This document shows positions 36,769 to 45,255 of a stretch of 64,000 bases of DNA, piece after piece; position 1 is the first letter of the stretch; every line of letters starts with the position of its first letter. The stretch covers positions 3,568,261 to 3,632,260 of the forward strand of contig NC_013204.1 in assembly GCF_000024265.1 (NCBI RefSeq). Direction: 5' to 3'. The stretch comes from Eggerthella lenta DSM 2243. GTDB taxonomy: Bacteria > Actinomycetota > Coriobacteriia > Coriobacteriales > Eggerthellaceae. A program made the translations under genes and the position numbers. The notes under the pieces are model-generated. The model saw only the letters and a program-made list of their open reading frames with translations. It made no database searches and had not been told where the DNA came from.

Positions 36769-38310
36769 ATGGATCGATGTGACGGCATACCGATTGACAG
36801 GGTTGCTTTTTCGAAACAGCTTCAACAGCTTGCCGAAAAGTGGGGGGACGAGACGGCTCTCGTCGATGTCTCCCGCGACGGATCGGAACGGGCGTTGTCT
36901 CGTCGAGAGCTGTTCGAGGCGATCGAGAAGGTCGCCTGCCATCTCAATGATCGAAACGTTCAACAGGGAGATTACGTCGTCATAGCCCTTCCCAACGGTT
37001 ACGAGAACGTCGTTGCGACGCTTGCCGCCTGGCAGCTGGGAGCGTGTTGCGTATTCATGTCCCCCAAGGGAACCGATGAAGAACGCAACCATATACACGC
37101 GCTGTTCGAGCGCAAGCTGCTGATATCGACATGGGATTGCGACGACGAGGATTGCATATCGCAGCAAGACGTGCGGAACTGGATCCGAGGAGAGTTCCCC
37201 CATGGAGCCGAGATCCTGCCGTTCTTCGCCTGCGAGCCCTCGCGGGCTATCCCGACGGGAGGGTCGTCGGGAAAACCCAAGCTCGTCGTGCAAAAAGTCA
37301 GGCCGGCCTACTGCGAGATGGATCTGTCGGCTTGGACGGCGATGACGGGGCAGACCCCTTGGTCGAAACAGCTTATCCCCGGTTCCCTGTTTCACAACCT
37401 GTACAGCAATGCCACGTACATCGGACTGTTCTTCGGGCAGACCGTGTACCTCATGGAACGCTTCGACGAAGGACAGGCGCTCGAGCTCATCGAAAAGCAT
37501 GGGATTCAATTCATAGGCTTGGCTCCCACGATGATGGACAGGATGATGCGCCATCCTTCCTTCCAAACCAGAAACCTGGAAAGCCTGGAGGCCGTGTTCC
37601 ACAGCGGCGGCCCCTGCCCCGACAAAGTAAAGCTTGCCTGGATCGAGCGCGTCGGCGCGAGAAAAGTGTACGAGATGTACGGCGAGACCGAGATGATCGC
37701 AAGCACGTTCATACGAGGCGAAGAATGGCTGCAGCACCGCGGCAGCGTGGGACGCCCCTTCGGTTGCGAGCTGCAGATACGCGACGAGGAGGGTCGGGCG
37801 CTTCCCTGCGGCGAAGTAGGCGAGATATTCGGCAAGCCGGCTATGGGGCTTTCCGCAAAGTACGTGGGGCCGCAATCCATCAAATCCGAGGAAGACGGGT
37901 TCTTCAGCGTCGGCGACCTCGGTTGGCTCGACGAGGAAGGCTTCCTGTACATCTCCGACCGTCGTTCGGACATGATCGTGACCGGCGGGAAGAACGTGTA
38001 CACCGCCGAGGTGGAGAACGCCATTTTCGACTATCCCGGTATCTCCGACGCTGTGGTTATAGGCATTCCCGACCAGCAATGGGGTCTTAGGGTGCATGCG
38101 ATTCTCGAGATCGAAGGCGCGGAAAGCGAGTTTTCGACGGATGGTCTCAAAGAATTCCTCCACACCAAGCTGAGCGGATACAAATGCCCGAAGACCTACG
38201 AAATCGTACAGGACATGCCTCGCAACGAAATGGGGAAAATCCGGAGACGCGAACTGATAGAGCAACGTGTGTCCAGCTTATCCGAACGCGAACCCGGAAC
38301 GAAAGCGTGA
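36769..38310 (+). CDS. Acyl-CoA ligase resembling bile acid-CoA ligase BaiB
   Basis: AMP-forming enzyme (ANL superfamily) that activates a carboxylic acid as its CoA ester. 513 residues. The P-loop is unusual (PTGGSSGKPKLV in place of TSGSTGKPKG). Other core motifs are MYGETEMIAS, the ATP-binding Asp region FSVGDLGWLDEEGFLYISDR, and the C-terminal catalytic Lys in RNEMGKIRR. The stretch around YEMYGETE...IRGEEWLQHRGSVGRP matches, from memory, clostridial BaiB better than fatty-acid ligases, so a cyclic or bulky acid is possible. ATG 36769 follows AAGGAGG by 11 bases. Confidence 0.85.
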   Translation: MDRCDGIPIDRVAFSKQLQQLAEKWGDETALVDVSRDGSERALSRRELFEAIEKVACHLNDRNVQQGDYVVIALPNGYENVVATLAAWQLGACCVFMSPKGTDEERNHIHALFERKLLISTWDCDDEDCISQQDVRNWIRGEFPHGAEILPFFACEPSRAIPTGGSSGKPKLVVQKVRPAYCEMDLSAWTAMTGQTPWSKQLIPGSLFHNLYSNATYIGLFFGQTVYLMERFDEGQALELIEKHGIQFIGLAPTMMDRMMRHPSFQTRNLESLEAVFHSGGPCPDKVKLAWIERVGARKVYEMYGETEMIASTFIRGEEWLQHRGSVGRPFGCELQIRDEEGRALPCGEVGEIFGKPAMGLSAKYVGPQSIKSEEDGFFSVGDLGWLDEEGFLYISDRRSDMIVTGGKNVYTAEVENAIFDYPGISDAVVIGIPDQQWGLRVHAILEIEGAESEFSTDGLKEFLHTKLSGYKCPKTYEIVQDMPRNEMGKIRRRELIEQRVSSLSEREPGTKA

Positions 38311-38361
38311 GAAAGCGATGCAAGAGTCGCATCGCGAAGATTAAAGAAAGGGAGTTTCATT

Positions 38362-39156
38362 ATGGCAGAACGAGAGCTGAAGGCGACCTTGGCCGAAAAG
38401 CGCGACGGCGTGGGCATCATCACGCTGAACCGGCCTGAGAAGCTGAACGCCATCAATCAGGACATCATGGACGACCTGTACTACCTGTTCGACGCGTACG
38501 AGGAGGATCCCGAGGTCCGCGTCATCGTGCTGACCGGCGGCGACGGCAAGGCCTTCTGCGCCGGTGGCGACATCGAGGGCGAGATCCAGATGGACGTCGT
38601 GGGCTCGTACCATGGCGGCATCGAGGGCAACCGCCTGAACACCCGCATCGAGAAGTGCCGCATTCCCGTCATCGCCGCTATCAACGGCTTCTGCCTGGGC
38701 GGCGGCTTCGAGATGGCGCTCGCGTGCGACATTCGCCTCGCTTCCGAGCGCGCACGCATCGGCCTGACCGAAGTGAACATGGGCGTCATCCCGGGCTCTG
38801 GCGGCACCCAGCGCCTGCCCCGCCTCATCGGCCCCAGCCGTGCGAAGCTGCTCATGATGACGGGCAACCACTACAAGGGCGAGGCTGCGCTGGCCATGGG
38901 CCTGGTGGACATGGTGTTCCCGGCCGAGGAGCTGCTTGACGCAGCCGTGAACATGGCCAAGGAGATGGCCGCGAAGCCGCCGCTGGCGCTCGAGTACGTG
39001 AAGTGGGCCGTGAACGAGGGCATGCAGATGGATCTCGACCGCGCGCTGCTGTTCGAATCGGCCTTGTTCGCCCACTTGTACAGCACCGAGGATCAGAAGG
39101 AAGCGATGTCGGCATTCCTGGAGAAGCGCCCCACGCGTCCCTTCCAGGGCAAGTAG
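38362..39156 (+). CDS. Enoyl-CoA hydratase/isomerase (crotonase family)
   Basis: 264 residues. Hydrates a 2-enoyl-CoA or a related CoA ester. The oxyanion-hole segment AFCAGGDIEGE and NGFCLGGGFEMALACDIRLA are present. Both Glu residues of classical hydratases are kept (the one in GGGFEMA and the one in GLTEVNMG), followed by VIPGSGGTQRLPRLIG. This is a complete, standard-looking member. RBS AAGGGAG upstream. It sits between the ligase and the second CoA-transferase gene. Confidence 0.93.
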   Translation: MAERELKATLAEKRDGVGIITLNRPEKLNAINQDIMDDLYYLFDAYEEDPEVRVIVLTGGDGKAFCAGGDIEGEIQMDVVGSYHGGIEGNRLNTRIEKCRIPVIAAINGFCLGGGFEMALACDIRLASERARIGLTEVNMGVIPGSGGTQRLPRLIGPSRAKLLMMTGNHYKGEAALAMGLVDMVFPAEELLDAAVNMAKEMAAKPPLALEYVKWAVNEGMQMDLDRALLFESALFAHLYSTEDQKEAMSAFLEKRPTRPFQGK

Positions 39157-39288
39157 GAAACGCGGCTCATCCGCAAAGGGCGGGAAGGCCGCAACGACAT
39201 GCCCGCCCCGGCGGAGCCCCGCGCTCCGCGAAACATGATTTTGAAACAGCTGCGCGCATGAGGCCGCAGCGAGTGAAAGGAACGAGCA

Positions 39289-40533
39289 ATGTCTGATTTG
39301 AAGCTTCTTGATGGCGTCAAAGTCGTCGACATGTCCGCGTTCGTCGCGGCACCGATGGCCGCCGAGATCCTGGCCGAATACGGTGCGGACGTCGTTCGCA
39401 TCGAACCGCTGACCGGCGACGGCATCCGCGGCTCGGGCATGACGCAGAACATCTACAACGGCGACGCCCCGCTGTACGACGCCATCAACGGCAACAAGCG
39501 CCACATCGCGGTGAACACGCGCACGGCGGAGGGCATGGGCGTGCTGTGGAAGCTGCTGGAGACGGCCGACATCTTCATCTGCCACATGCGCGAGAAGGAT
39601 ATGGTCAAGCTGGGCATCGACTGGGATACGCTGCATGCGAAGTTCCCGGCGCTGATCTATGCCAACACCACCGGCTACGGCAGCACGGGCCCGCTGGCCA
39701 GCCGCGGCGGCTTCGACATGATCGCCTACGCCACGCGCACGGGACTCACCACCGACGTGGTTCCCGAGGGCGCGCATCCCTACATGCCCTACCAGGCGCA
39801 GGGCGACATCCCCACGGGCCTGTACCTGTCCATCGGCATCATGGCCGCGTACATCAACCGCCTGCGCACGGGCCTGGGCGACCAGGTGTCGTGCAGCCTG
39901 TACGGCTCCGGCATGATGAGCGCGATGGTGCCCATCCTCTCCGGCCAGAAGCCCTACAACAACCTGTGGCCGAAGGGCCGCGAGAACGTCCTTCCGTTCT
40001 CCTGCATGTACCGCGGCTCGGACGACCGCTGGATCATGGTTGCCGGCCTGCAGTGGCATAAGGACTGGCCGCGCTTCGTGGCGCGCCTGGGCCTCGACCC
40101 CGAGCTGGTGACGAAGTACCCCGACTACATGACCGCGCTGGCCAAGTCCAACGAGATCATCCCCATGCTGGACGAGTTGTTCGCTACCAAGACCGTGCAA
40201 GAGTGGAGCGACATCCTCACCGAGGAAGACATCCCCAACGACATCTGCCTGAAGTTCAGCGAAGTCGCCGACGATCCCGCGGTGCTGACCGGCAACCTTA
40301 TGAAGGAAGTCGAGATGCCCAGCGGCGAGGTCATCAAGATGCCGCGCACCCCGGTCTACTTCCGCGAGGCCGGCGCTCCCGACCCGGTCGTTGCTCCCAC
40401 CGTGGGTGCCGACACCGAGGTCGTGCTGAAGGAATGCGGCTACACCGACGAGGAGATCAAGAAGATGGCCGAGGAGAAGGTCGTCGGCCTGGGCGACACC
40501 TGGGATCGCTCCATGTACGTCATCAAGTTCTAA
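39289..40533 (+). CDS. Class III CoA-transferase (CaiB/BaiF family), second copy
   Basis: 414 residues, paralogue of the gene at 34101 with the same landmarks (KVVDMSAFVAAPMAAEILAE, YGADVVRIEPLTGDGIRGSG, HMREKDMVKLGIDW, and the catalytic Asp region QGDIPTGLYLSIGIMAAYIN). Two non-identical copies in one cluster could serve entry and exit of different acids, or form a pair with different donors. RBS AAAGGAA precedes ATG 39289. Confidence 0.92.
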   Translation: MSDLKLLDGVKVVDMSAFVAAPMAAEILAEYGADVVRIEPLTGDGIRGSGMTQNIYNGDAPLYDAINGNKRHIAVNTRTAEGMGVLWKLLETADIFICHMREKDMVKLGIDWDTLHAKFPALIYANTTGYGSTGPLASRGGFDMIAYATRTGLTTDVVPEGAHPYMPYQAQGDIPTGLYLSIGIMAAYINRLRTGLGDQVSCSLYGSGMMSAMVPILSGQKPYNNLWPKGRENVLPFSCMYRGSDDRWIMVAGLQWHKDWPRFVARLGLDPELVTKYPDYMTALAKSNEIIPMLDELFATKTVQEWSDILTEEDIPNDICLKFSEVADDPAVLTGNLMKEVEMPSGEVIKMPRTPVYFREAGAPDPVVAPTVGADTEVVLKECGYTDEEIKKMAEEKVVGLGDTWDRSMYVIKF

Positions 40534-40552
40534 CTGCATCACGAAACGATTT

Positions 40553-40586
40553 CGCGGGTCGCACGGAGCATCGCGCGCGACCCGCG
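40553..40586 (+). other. Intergenic hairpin before the MaoC pair
   Basis: CGCGGGTCGC pairs perfectly with GCGACCCGCG (10 bp, 14-base loop) just after the second CoA-transferase gene. No T-run. Confidence 0.5.
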
Positions 40587-40626
40587 CATCGGAACAAGAA
40601 GCGCAACCAACTGAGGAGGAGTCAGA

Positions 40627-41088
40627 ATGCTGCAAGCACCTTTGTATTTCGAAGACGTCGAGGTCGGCTACAAGTTCCAGTCCCCCGGCGGCCGCACCAT
40701 CACGAACGCCGAAGTGGTGAACTTCGCGCAGATCACAGGCGACTACAACCTGGTTCATCTGGACCACGAGTTCGCGAAGACCGGCATGTACGGCGAGAAC
40801 ATCGCCCACGGCGCCCTTACGCTGACGCTGGCCGGCGGCATGTTGAAGCGCACCGAGTTCTGGTCGGCCACGGCCGAGACGCTGGGAGACCTCACGGGCT
40901 TCAAGCACGTGAAGTTCATGGCCCCGGTGAAGTTCAACAGCACCATCCACCTGGAGTGCGAGATCACGGACAAGACGGACAACGGCGACGGCACGGGCAC
41001 CATCGAGCTGGCCGTGCATGGTATCGACCAGGACGGCACGCTGGTTCTGGACAACGTGCGCTACTACAACATCGCCAAGAAGAACTAG
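40627..41088 (+). CDS. MaoC-like (R)-enoyl-CoA hydratase, catalytic type
   Basis: 153 residues, single hot-dog fold. The hydratase-2 motif is intact (RTITNAEVVNFAQITGDYNL then VHLD; catalytic Asp and His in GDYNLVH), followed by IAHGALTLTLAGG and the beta-strand region FKHVKFMAPVKFNSTIHLEC. It probably hydrates a trans-2-enoyl-CoA to the (R)-3-hydroxyacyl-CoA, or the reverse. RBS GAGGAG. The next gene is a divergent homologue. Confidence 0.88.
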   Translation: MLQAPLYFEDVEVGYKFQSPGGRTITNAEVVNFAQITGDYNLVHLDHEFAKTGMYGENIAHGALTLTLAGGMLKRTEFWSATAETLGDLTGFKHVKFMAPVKFNSTIHLECEITDKTDNGDGTGTIELAVHGIDQDGTLVLDNVRYYNIAKKN

Positions 41089-41124
41089 CCCTCGCCCGCC
41101 ATCATCCTGAAGGAGGAATTCAAC

Positions 41125-41664
41125 ATGAACGAGCAACTGCAAGCTGCTTTCGACAAGAAGTTCAAGGACACCTGGTTCTTCGAGGACGTGCCGCTGAACC
41201 ATGCGACCCCGGCCACCACGGGCCGCACCATCACCGAAGCCGACATCCTCAACTTCGCCGGCATCTCCGGCGAATGGGCGCCCATCCACATGGATCTCGA
41301 GTATTGCAAGGCCCACGGCCATGACTCCGTGCTGGCTCAGCACATGCTGATCTATACGTTCACGCCGTCCATCAACCCGTCCGATCCCATGATGGCGAAG
41401 ATGAACAACTCCATTCTTGCGACCAAGGGCACGAAGAACTGGAAGTTCTTGAAGATGCCGGCCGTGGGCGACACCGTGTACACCACGTCCGAGATCGTCG
41501 CGAAAGACGACAACAAGCCCGAGCGCGGCGTCATCATCATCCAGATGTCGATGATCGACCAGAACGGCGACGTGCTGCAGACCGGCGAGTACCACCTCGT
41601 CGTAGCCAAGAAGATCTTCTTCGAGAAGCAGTTCGAAGCTGCCGCCGCCAAGGCGCAGCAGTAG
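41125..41664 (+). CDS. MaoC-like protein with altered catalytic motif
   Basis: 179 residues. It aligns with the preceding MaoC protein (RTITEADILNFAGISGEW then APIHMD), but the catalytic Asp is Glu and the motif Asn is Ala (GEWAPIH against GDYNLVH), and the following IAHG is VLAQHM. It may be a structural partner in a heteromeric hydratase, as in actinobacterial steroid side-chain degradation (ChsH1/ChsH2), or act on an unusual substrate. RBS AAGGAGG; 36 bases after its partner gene. Confidence 0.8.
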   Translation: MNEQLQAAFDKKFKDTWFFEDVPLNHATPATTGRTITEADILNFAGISGEWAPIHMDLEYCKAHGHDSVLAQHMLIYTFTPSINPSDPMMAKMNNSILATKGTKNWKFLKMPAVGDTVYTTSEIVAKDDNKPERGVIIIQMSMIDQNGDVLQTGEYHLVVAKKIFFEKQFEAAAAKAQQ

Positions 41665-41719
41665 CACCCCGCTCGCCCGTTGCCGCGGCCTTGGAGGGAG
41701 GGTCGCGGCAACGCCCGCG

Positions 41720-41904
41720 GGCATGGACATGCCGGTCAAACGGGAACTGACCCTTGTCATCCTGAGAGAAGCACCGCAGGCGCGAAGTCGAAAGATCCCG
41801 TGCGGCGCCAGCCGCAGCACTCCCTGTTAACGCAGCACGGGATCTTTCGACTTCGGCTTACGCTCGGAACGACAGGCAAGCAGTTTGCCCGGCATGTCCA
41901 TGCC
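41720..41904. repeat. 185-bp nested palindromic element
   Basis: Outer inverted repeats of 22 bp (41720-41741 and 41883-41904, one mismatch) enclose an inner, perfect 21-bp inverted repeat (41783-41803 and 41835-41855, core GTCGAAAGATCCCG). The inside also begins with TGTCATCCTGAG, a word common in dispersed bacterial repeats. Not coding. It occupies most of the 281-base gap between the MaoC pair and etfB. Confidence 0.7.
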
Positions 41905-41945
41905 GCAGAACGGCAGGACGATAGGAGAAGAAAGGAAAGGCATCC

Positions 41946-42704
41946 ATGAACATCATTGTTCCTATCAAGGTGCTGGCCGACGATCAGGACATCGTCGTAG
42001 CCGCCGACCGGAGTCTGGACGACTCGAAAGCCCATCGCATCGTGTCCACGTACGACCTGAACGCCATCGAGGCCGCCGTGCAGCTCGCCTCCGCCCACGC
42101 GGACTCGAAAGTCGTCTGCGTGTCGGTCGCCGACGCGAAGGCCGACGACTCCAAGCTGAAGAAGGGCATTCTCGCCCGCGGCGTGGACGAGCTGGTCATG
42201 ATCGCCGACGACGCCTGCGCCGACCTCGACGCCCACGCGACGGCCGCCATGCTGGCGCGCCTTGTAGACGGGCTGGACGCCGCCGACCTCATCGTGTGCG
42301 GCGACGGCTCCGCCGACAACTACGCGCAGCAGGTGGACGTGCAGCTGGCCGATGCGCTGGGCCTGCCCGTGGTCACCGCCGTGTCCGCCGTGTCGGTGGA
42401 GGGCGCCGTCGCCACGTGCGACCGCATGCTGGAGACCCAGTTGCAGACCGTGCAGGTGGACTTGCCCGCCGTGATCAGCGTGGTCCCCGACATCGCGCTG
42501 CCCCGCATCCCCGGCATGAAGGACATCCTCGCCGCCGGCAAGAAGCCGTCCTCCGTGAACGCCGCTTCCGATGTGGAGGCCGCGGTCGTCGACGTCGTGG
42601 AGACCAAGGCGCCGCAGCAGGCCGAGCGCAAGATGGAAATGCTGGACGCCTCGGTCGACGGCGATCTGGAGAAATTCGCGGCCGCCCTCAAAGCGGCCCT
42701 GTAG
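41946..42704 (+). CDS. etfB: Electron-transfer flavoprotein beta subunit
   Basis: 252 residues, partner of the next gene. It takes electrons from, or gives them to, the acyl-CoA dehydrogenase. Family features: MNIIVPIKVLADDQDI at the start, SLDDSKAHRIVSTYDLNAIE, and DLIVCGDGSADNYAQQVDVQ with ALGLPVVTAVSAV. It is of the FixA/CaiD-side type rather than a mitochondrial-type ETF, judging from the divergent AMP-site loop. RBS AAAGGAAAGG. The etfA gene follows after 16 bases. Confidence 0.9.
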   Translation: MNIIVPIKVLADDQDIVVAADRSLDDSKAHRIVSTYDLNAIEAAVQLASAHADSKVVCVSVADAKADDSKLKKGILARGVDELVMIADDACADLDAHATAAMLARLVDGLDAADLIVCGDGSADNYAQQVDVQLADALGLPVVTAVSAVSVEGAVATCDRMLETQLQTVQVDLPAVISVVPDIALPRIPGMKDILAAGKKPSSVNAASDVEAAVVDVVETKAPQQAERKMEMLDASVDGDLEKFAAALKAAL

Positions 42705-42720
42705 GAAAGGTGATGTGGAC

Positions 42721-43605
42721 ATGAAAGCATGCGTTATCGCTGAAACCTCCGCCGCCGCCCGCGCCCTGTGCGCCGGCGCCCGCGGCATGGCCGACGAAGT
42801 GGTGCTGATCGCCCCCGGCGTCGAGGCTCTGACCGGCGTGGCCGACAAGGCCGTGCATATCGACGTTCCCTCCGGAAACGCCATCGACGACGCGTACGCC
42901 AGCGTGAACTCCGTCGTGGACGCCGAGGCTCCGGGCATCGTCCTGGTCGAGCCCACCCGTTCCATGAAGGTTCTGGCCGGCAGGCTGGCCGCCCATCTGG
43001 GCACGGCGGCCATCACCGACGTCATCGAGTTCGAAGGCGACCTGGCCACCACCATGTACTTCGGCGGCGTGGGCCAGCGCAAGAGCAAGGCCAACGGCAC
43101 GGCCATCTACACGGTGGGTGCCGGCGTGTTCGACGAGGCCTCCGCTTCGGGCACCGACGCCGTCGAGGAAGCCCCCTTCGCCGCCCCGGCTCGCGCCCTG
43201 CGCGTGACGGGAACGAAGGATCTGCCGAAGAGCGACGTGGACCTCGCAGCAGCCGGCGTGGTGGTGGCCGGAGGCCGCGGGTTCGCCGAAGAAGCCGACC
43301 TGCAGCTCATGCGCGACGTGGCCGCGAAGCTGGGCGGCGAGTGCGGTTGCTCGCGTCCGCTGGCCGAAGGCGTGGACTGGATGCCGCGAGAGGCCTACAT
43401 CGGCGTGTCCGGCATGATGCTGGCGCCGAAGGTGTACCTGGGCATCGGCATCTCCGGCCAGATGCAGCACATGGTGGGCGTGAACCGCGCGGGCACGATG
43501 TTCGCCGTGAACAAGGACAAGAACGCCCCTATCTTCAAGCAGTGCGACTACGGCCTCGTGGGCGACCTGAAGGACGTCCTGCCGAAGCTGGCGGCGGCTC
43601 TGTAG
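42721..43605 (+). CDS. etfA: Electron-transfer flavoprotein alpha subunit
   Basis: 294 residues. The N-terminal domain is followed by the FAD-binding C-terminal domain: VVVAGGRGFAEEADLQLMRD (about 183-202), GCSRPLAEGVDWMPREAYIG, PKVYLGIGISGQMQHMVGVN and AVNKDKNAPIFKQCDYGLVG. This is the standard ETF-alpha FAD site. With etfB it should carry electrons between the acyl-CoA dehydrogenase and FixC. RBS GAAAGG; ATG 42721. Confidence 0.92.
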   Translation: MKACVIAETSAAARALCAGARGMADEVVLIAPGVEALTGVADKAVHIDVPSGNAIDDAYASVNSVVDAEAPGIVLVEPTRSMKVLAGRLAAHLGTAAITDVIEFEGDLATTMYFGGVGQRKSKANGTAIYTVGAGVFDEASASGTDAVEEAPFAAPARALRVTGTKDLPKSDVDLAAAGVVVAGGRGFAEEADLQLMRDVAAKLGGECGCSRPLAEGVDWMPREAYIGVSGMMLAPKVYLGIGISGQMQHMVGVNRAGTMFAVNKDKNAPIFKQCDYGLVGDLKDVLPKLAAAL

Positions 43606-43622
43606 GCCTTCTCGACCTGACC

Positions 43623-43776
43623 GGGAGGGTACCCGGCATGCCCAGTCGCTCGGCAGTCCTGGCTCGCACGGACAGTCCACTGGACTGTCCGGCTCGATGG
43701 GTGCGGCGCCGCGGAGCGAAGCGGAGCAAGTCCCCGAAGGGGAAACTCGCTTGGTGGGCACGCCGGGCACCCTCCC
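43623..43776. repeat. 154-bp palindromic element
   Basis: Ends in 22-bp inverted repeats (43623-43644 and 43755-43776, 20 of 22 matching) and holds inner palindromes at 43670-43690 (GGACAGTCCA-C-TGGACTGTCC) and 43731-43743. Not coding. The architecture is the same as that of the 185-bp element before etfB, but the sequence differs. A GC hairpin (about 43852-43876) and a run of nine G (43892-43900) follow before fixC. Confidence 0.65.
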
Positions 43777-43953
43777 TTCGATTCACGTCGCTGCCGCCCG
43801 CCTTGGACGGTGGGACGGCTTTGGAGAACTTGAGGGATGCCCTGGAGAGAGGCGGCCCCCCTTCGGGTGGCCGCTTTCGCCTCCGTGATGCGGGGGGGGG
43901 CAGGGCGCCCTTACCGTATTGGAAAAAAGAGAAGGAAGAGAGAGGAGAGGAAC

Positions 43954-45255
43954 GTGGCTGAGACCGATTTCGACGCGATCGTCGTGGGCTCCGGGTGCGC
44001 GGGCGCCGTGGCGGCCTACGAGCTCGCGAAGGCCGGCAAGTCGACCCTCGTGGTCGAGCGCGGCAACTTCGCCGGCGCGAAGAACATGACCGGCGGGCGC
44101 ATCTACTCGCACTCGCTGAAGAAGGTGTTCCCGGACTTCGAGTCCGAGGCGCCGCTCGAGCGCAAGATCACCCACGAGCGCATCGCGCTCATGGACCCGG
44201 CCTCGCAGACGGCGGTCGACTTCACGAGCCCCGAGCTCGCCGAGGAGGGCAAGGACTCCTACTCGGTCCTGCGCGCGCCCTTCGACCAGTGGCTGGCCTC
44301 CAAGGCCGAGGACGCCGGCGCCGAGTACATCTGCGGCATCGCCGTCGAGGAGCTCCTGAAGGACGGGTCCGGCAGGGTCGTCGGCGTGCGCGCCGGCGAG
44401 GACGAGATCACCGCCGAGGCGACGATCGTCGCCGAGGGCGTGAACAGCCTGCTCTGCGAGCGCAGCCTGGGCAACCCCCGCCCGAAGCCCTCCCAGATGG
44501 CGGTCGGGATCAAGCAGGTGTTCGAGCTGCCGGCCTCCCAGATCGAGGACCGCTTCCTCGTGCCCGAGGGCGAGGGCGCGGCGATGCTGTTCGTCGGCGA
44601 CTGCACGCACGGAAACGTCGGCGGAGGCTTCCTGTACACGAACAGGGACTCCATCTCGCTCGGCCTCGTGGCCACCATCTCGCTGGCCGCCGACGGCGCG
44701 AACGAGACGCCGGTGTACCAGATGCTCGAGGACTTCAAGAACCACCCGGCCGTGGCGCCCGTCATCCGCGGCGCGAAGCTCGTCGAGCACTCCGGCCACA
44801 TGGTGCCCGAGGGCGGCTACGGCATGGTCCCGAAGTACGTGTTCGACGGCTGCCTGGTGGCCGGCGAGTCGGCGGGCCTGTGCATGAACATGGGCTACCA
44901 GGTGCGAGGCATGGACTTCGCCGTGGCCTCCGGCCAGATGGCGGGCCAGGCGGCCGTGCGCGCGCTCGACGCGGGCGACACGTCGGCAGCGGGCCTGTCC
45001 TCCTACAAGGAGGCGATGGAGGGCTCCTTCGTCATCCAGGACCTGCGCACCTTCTCCAAGTGGCCGCACGTCATGGAGGGCTGGGACCGCATGTTCACCG
45101 AGTACCCGGCCATGGCGCGCGACGTCTTCAACGCCATGTTCAGCGTGGACGGGAAGCCCCAGAAGCCGCTGATGAAGCGCATGATGCCCATAGTCAAGCA
45201 GCGCGGCCTGTTCAAGCTGGCCGGCGAGGTTCGGAAGGCGGTGAAGTCGCTGTGA
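43954..45255 (+). CDS. fixC: FixC-like ETF:quinone oxidoreductase flavoprotein
   Basis: 433 residues. FAD-dependent oxidoreductase that links ETF to the quinone pool or another membrane acceptor, together with FixX. The dinucleotide site VVGSGCAGAVAAYELAKAGK is at about 10-29, NMTGGRIYSHSL and EGVNSLLCERSLGNPRPKPS follow, and the second FAD contact region VAGESAGLCMNMGYQVRGMD is near 305. GTG 43954 is used (GGAGAGG upstream). Codon choice is more extreme than in etfBA (nearly all Glu GAG, Lys AAG, with some Arg AGG), hinting at a different history. Confidence 0.9.
   Translation: MAETDFDAIVVGSGCAGAVAAYELAKAGKSTLVVERGNFAGAKNMTGGRIYSHSLKKVFPDFESEAPLERKITHERIALMDPASQTAVDFTSPELAEEGKDSYSVLRAPFDQWLASKAEDAGAEYICGIAVEELLKDGSGRVVGVRAGEDEITAEATIVAEGVNSLLCERSLGNPRPKPSQMAVGIKQVFELPASQIEDRFLVPEGEGAAMLFVGDCTHGNVGGGFLYTNRDSISLGLVATISLAADGANETPVYQMLEDFKNHPAVAPVIRGAKLVEHSGHMVPEGGYGMVPKYVFDGCLVAGESAGLCMNMGYQVRGMDFAVASGQMAGQAAVRALDAGDTSAAGLSSYKEAMEGSFVIQDLRTFSKWPHVMEGWDRMFTEYPAMARDVFNAMFSVDGKPQKPLMKRMMPIVKQRGLFKLAGEVRKAVKSL

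Noticed and set aside
38341..41820. A 1159-codon open frame on the minus strand opposite the CoA-ester genes
   Set aside because: It lies antisense to several well-recognised genes with ribosome sites. Long antisense frames are a known effect of high GC third positions.
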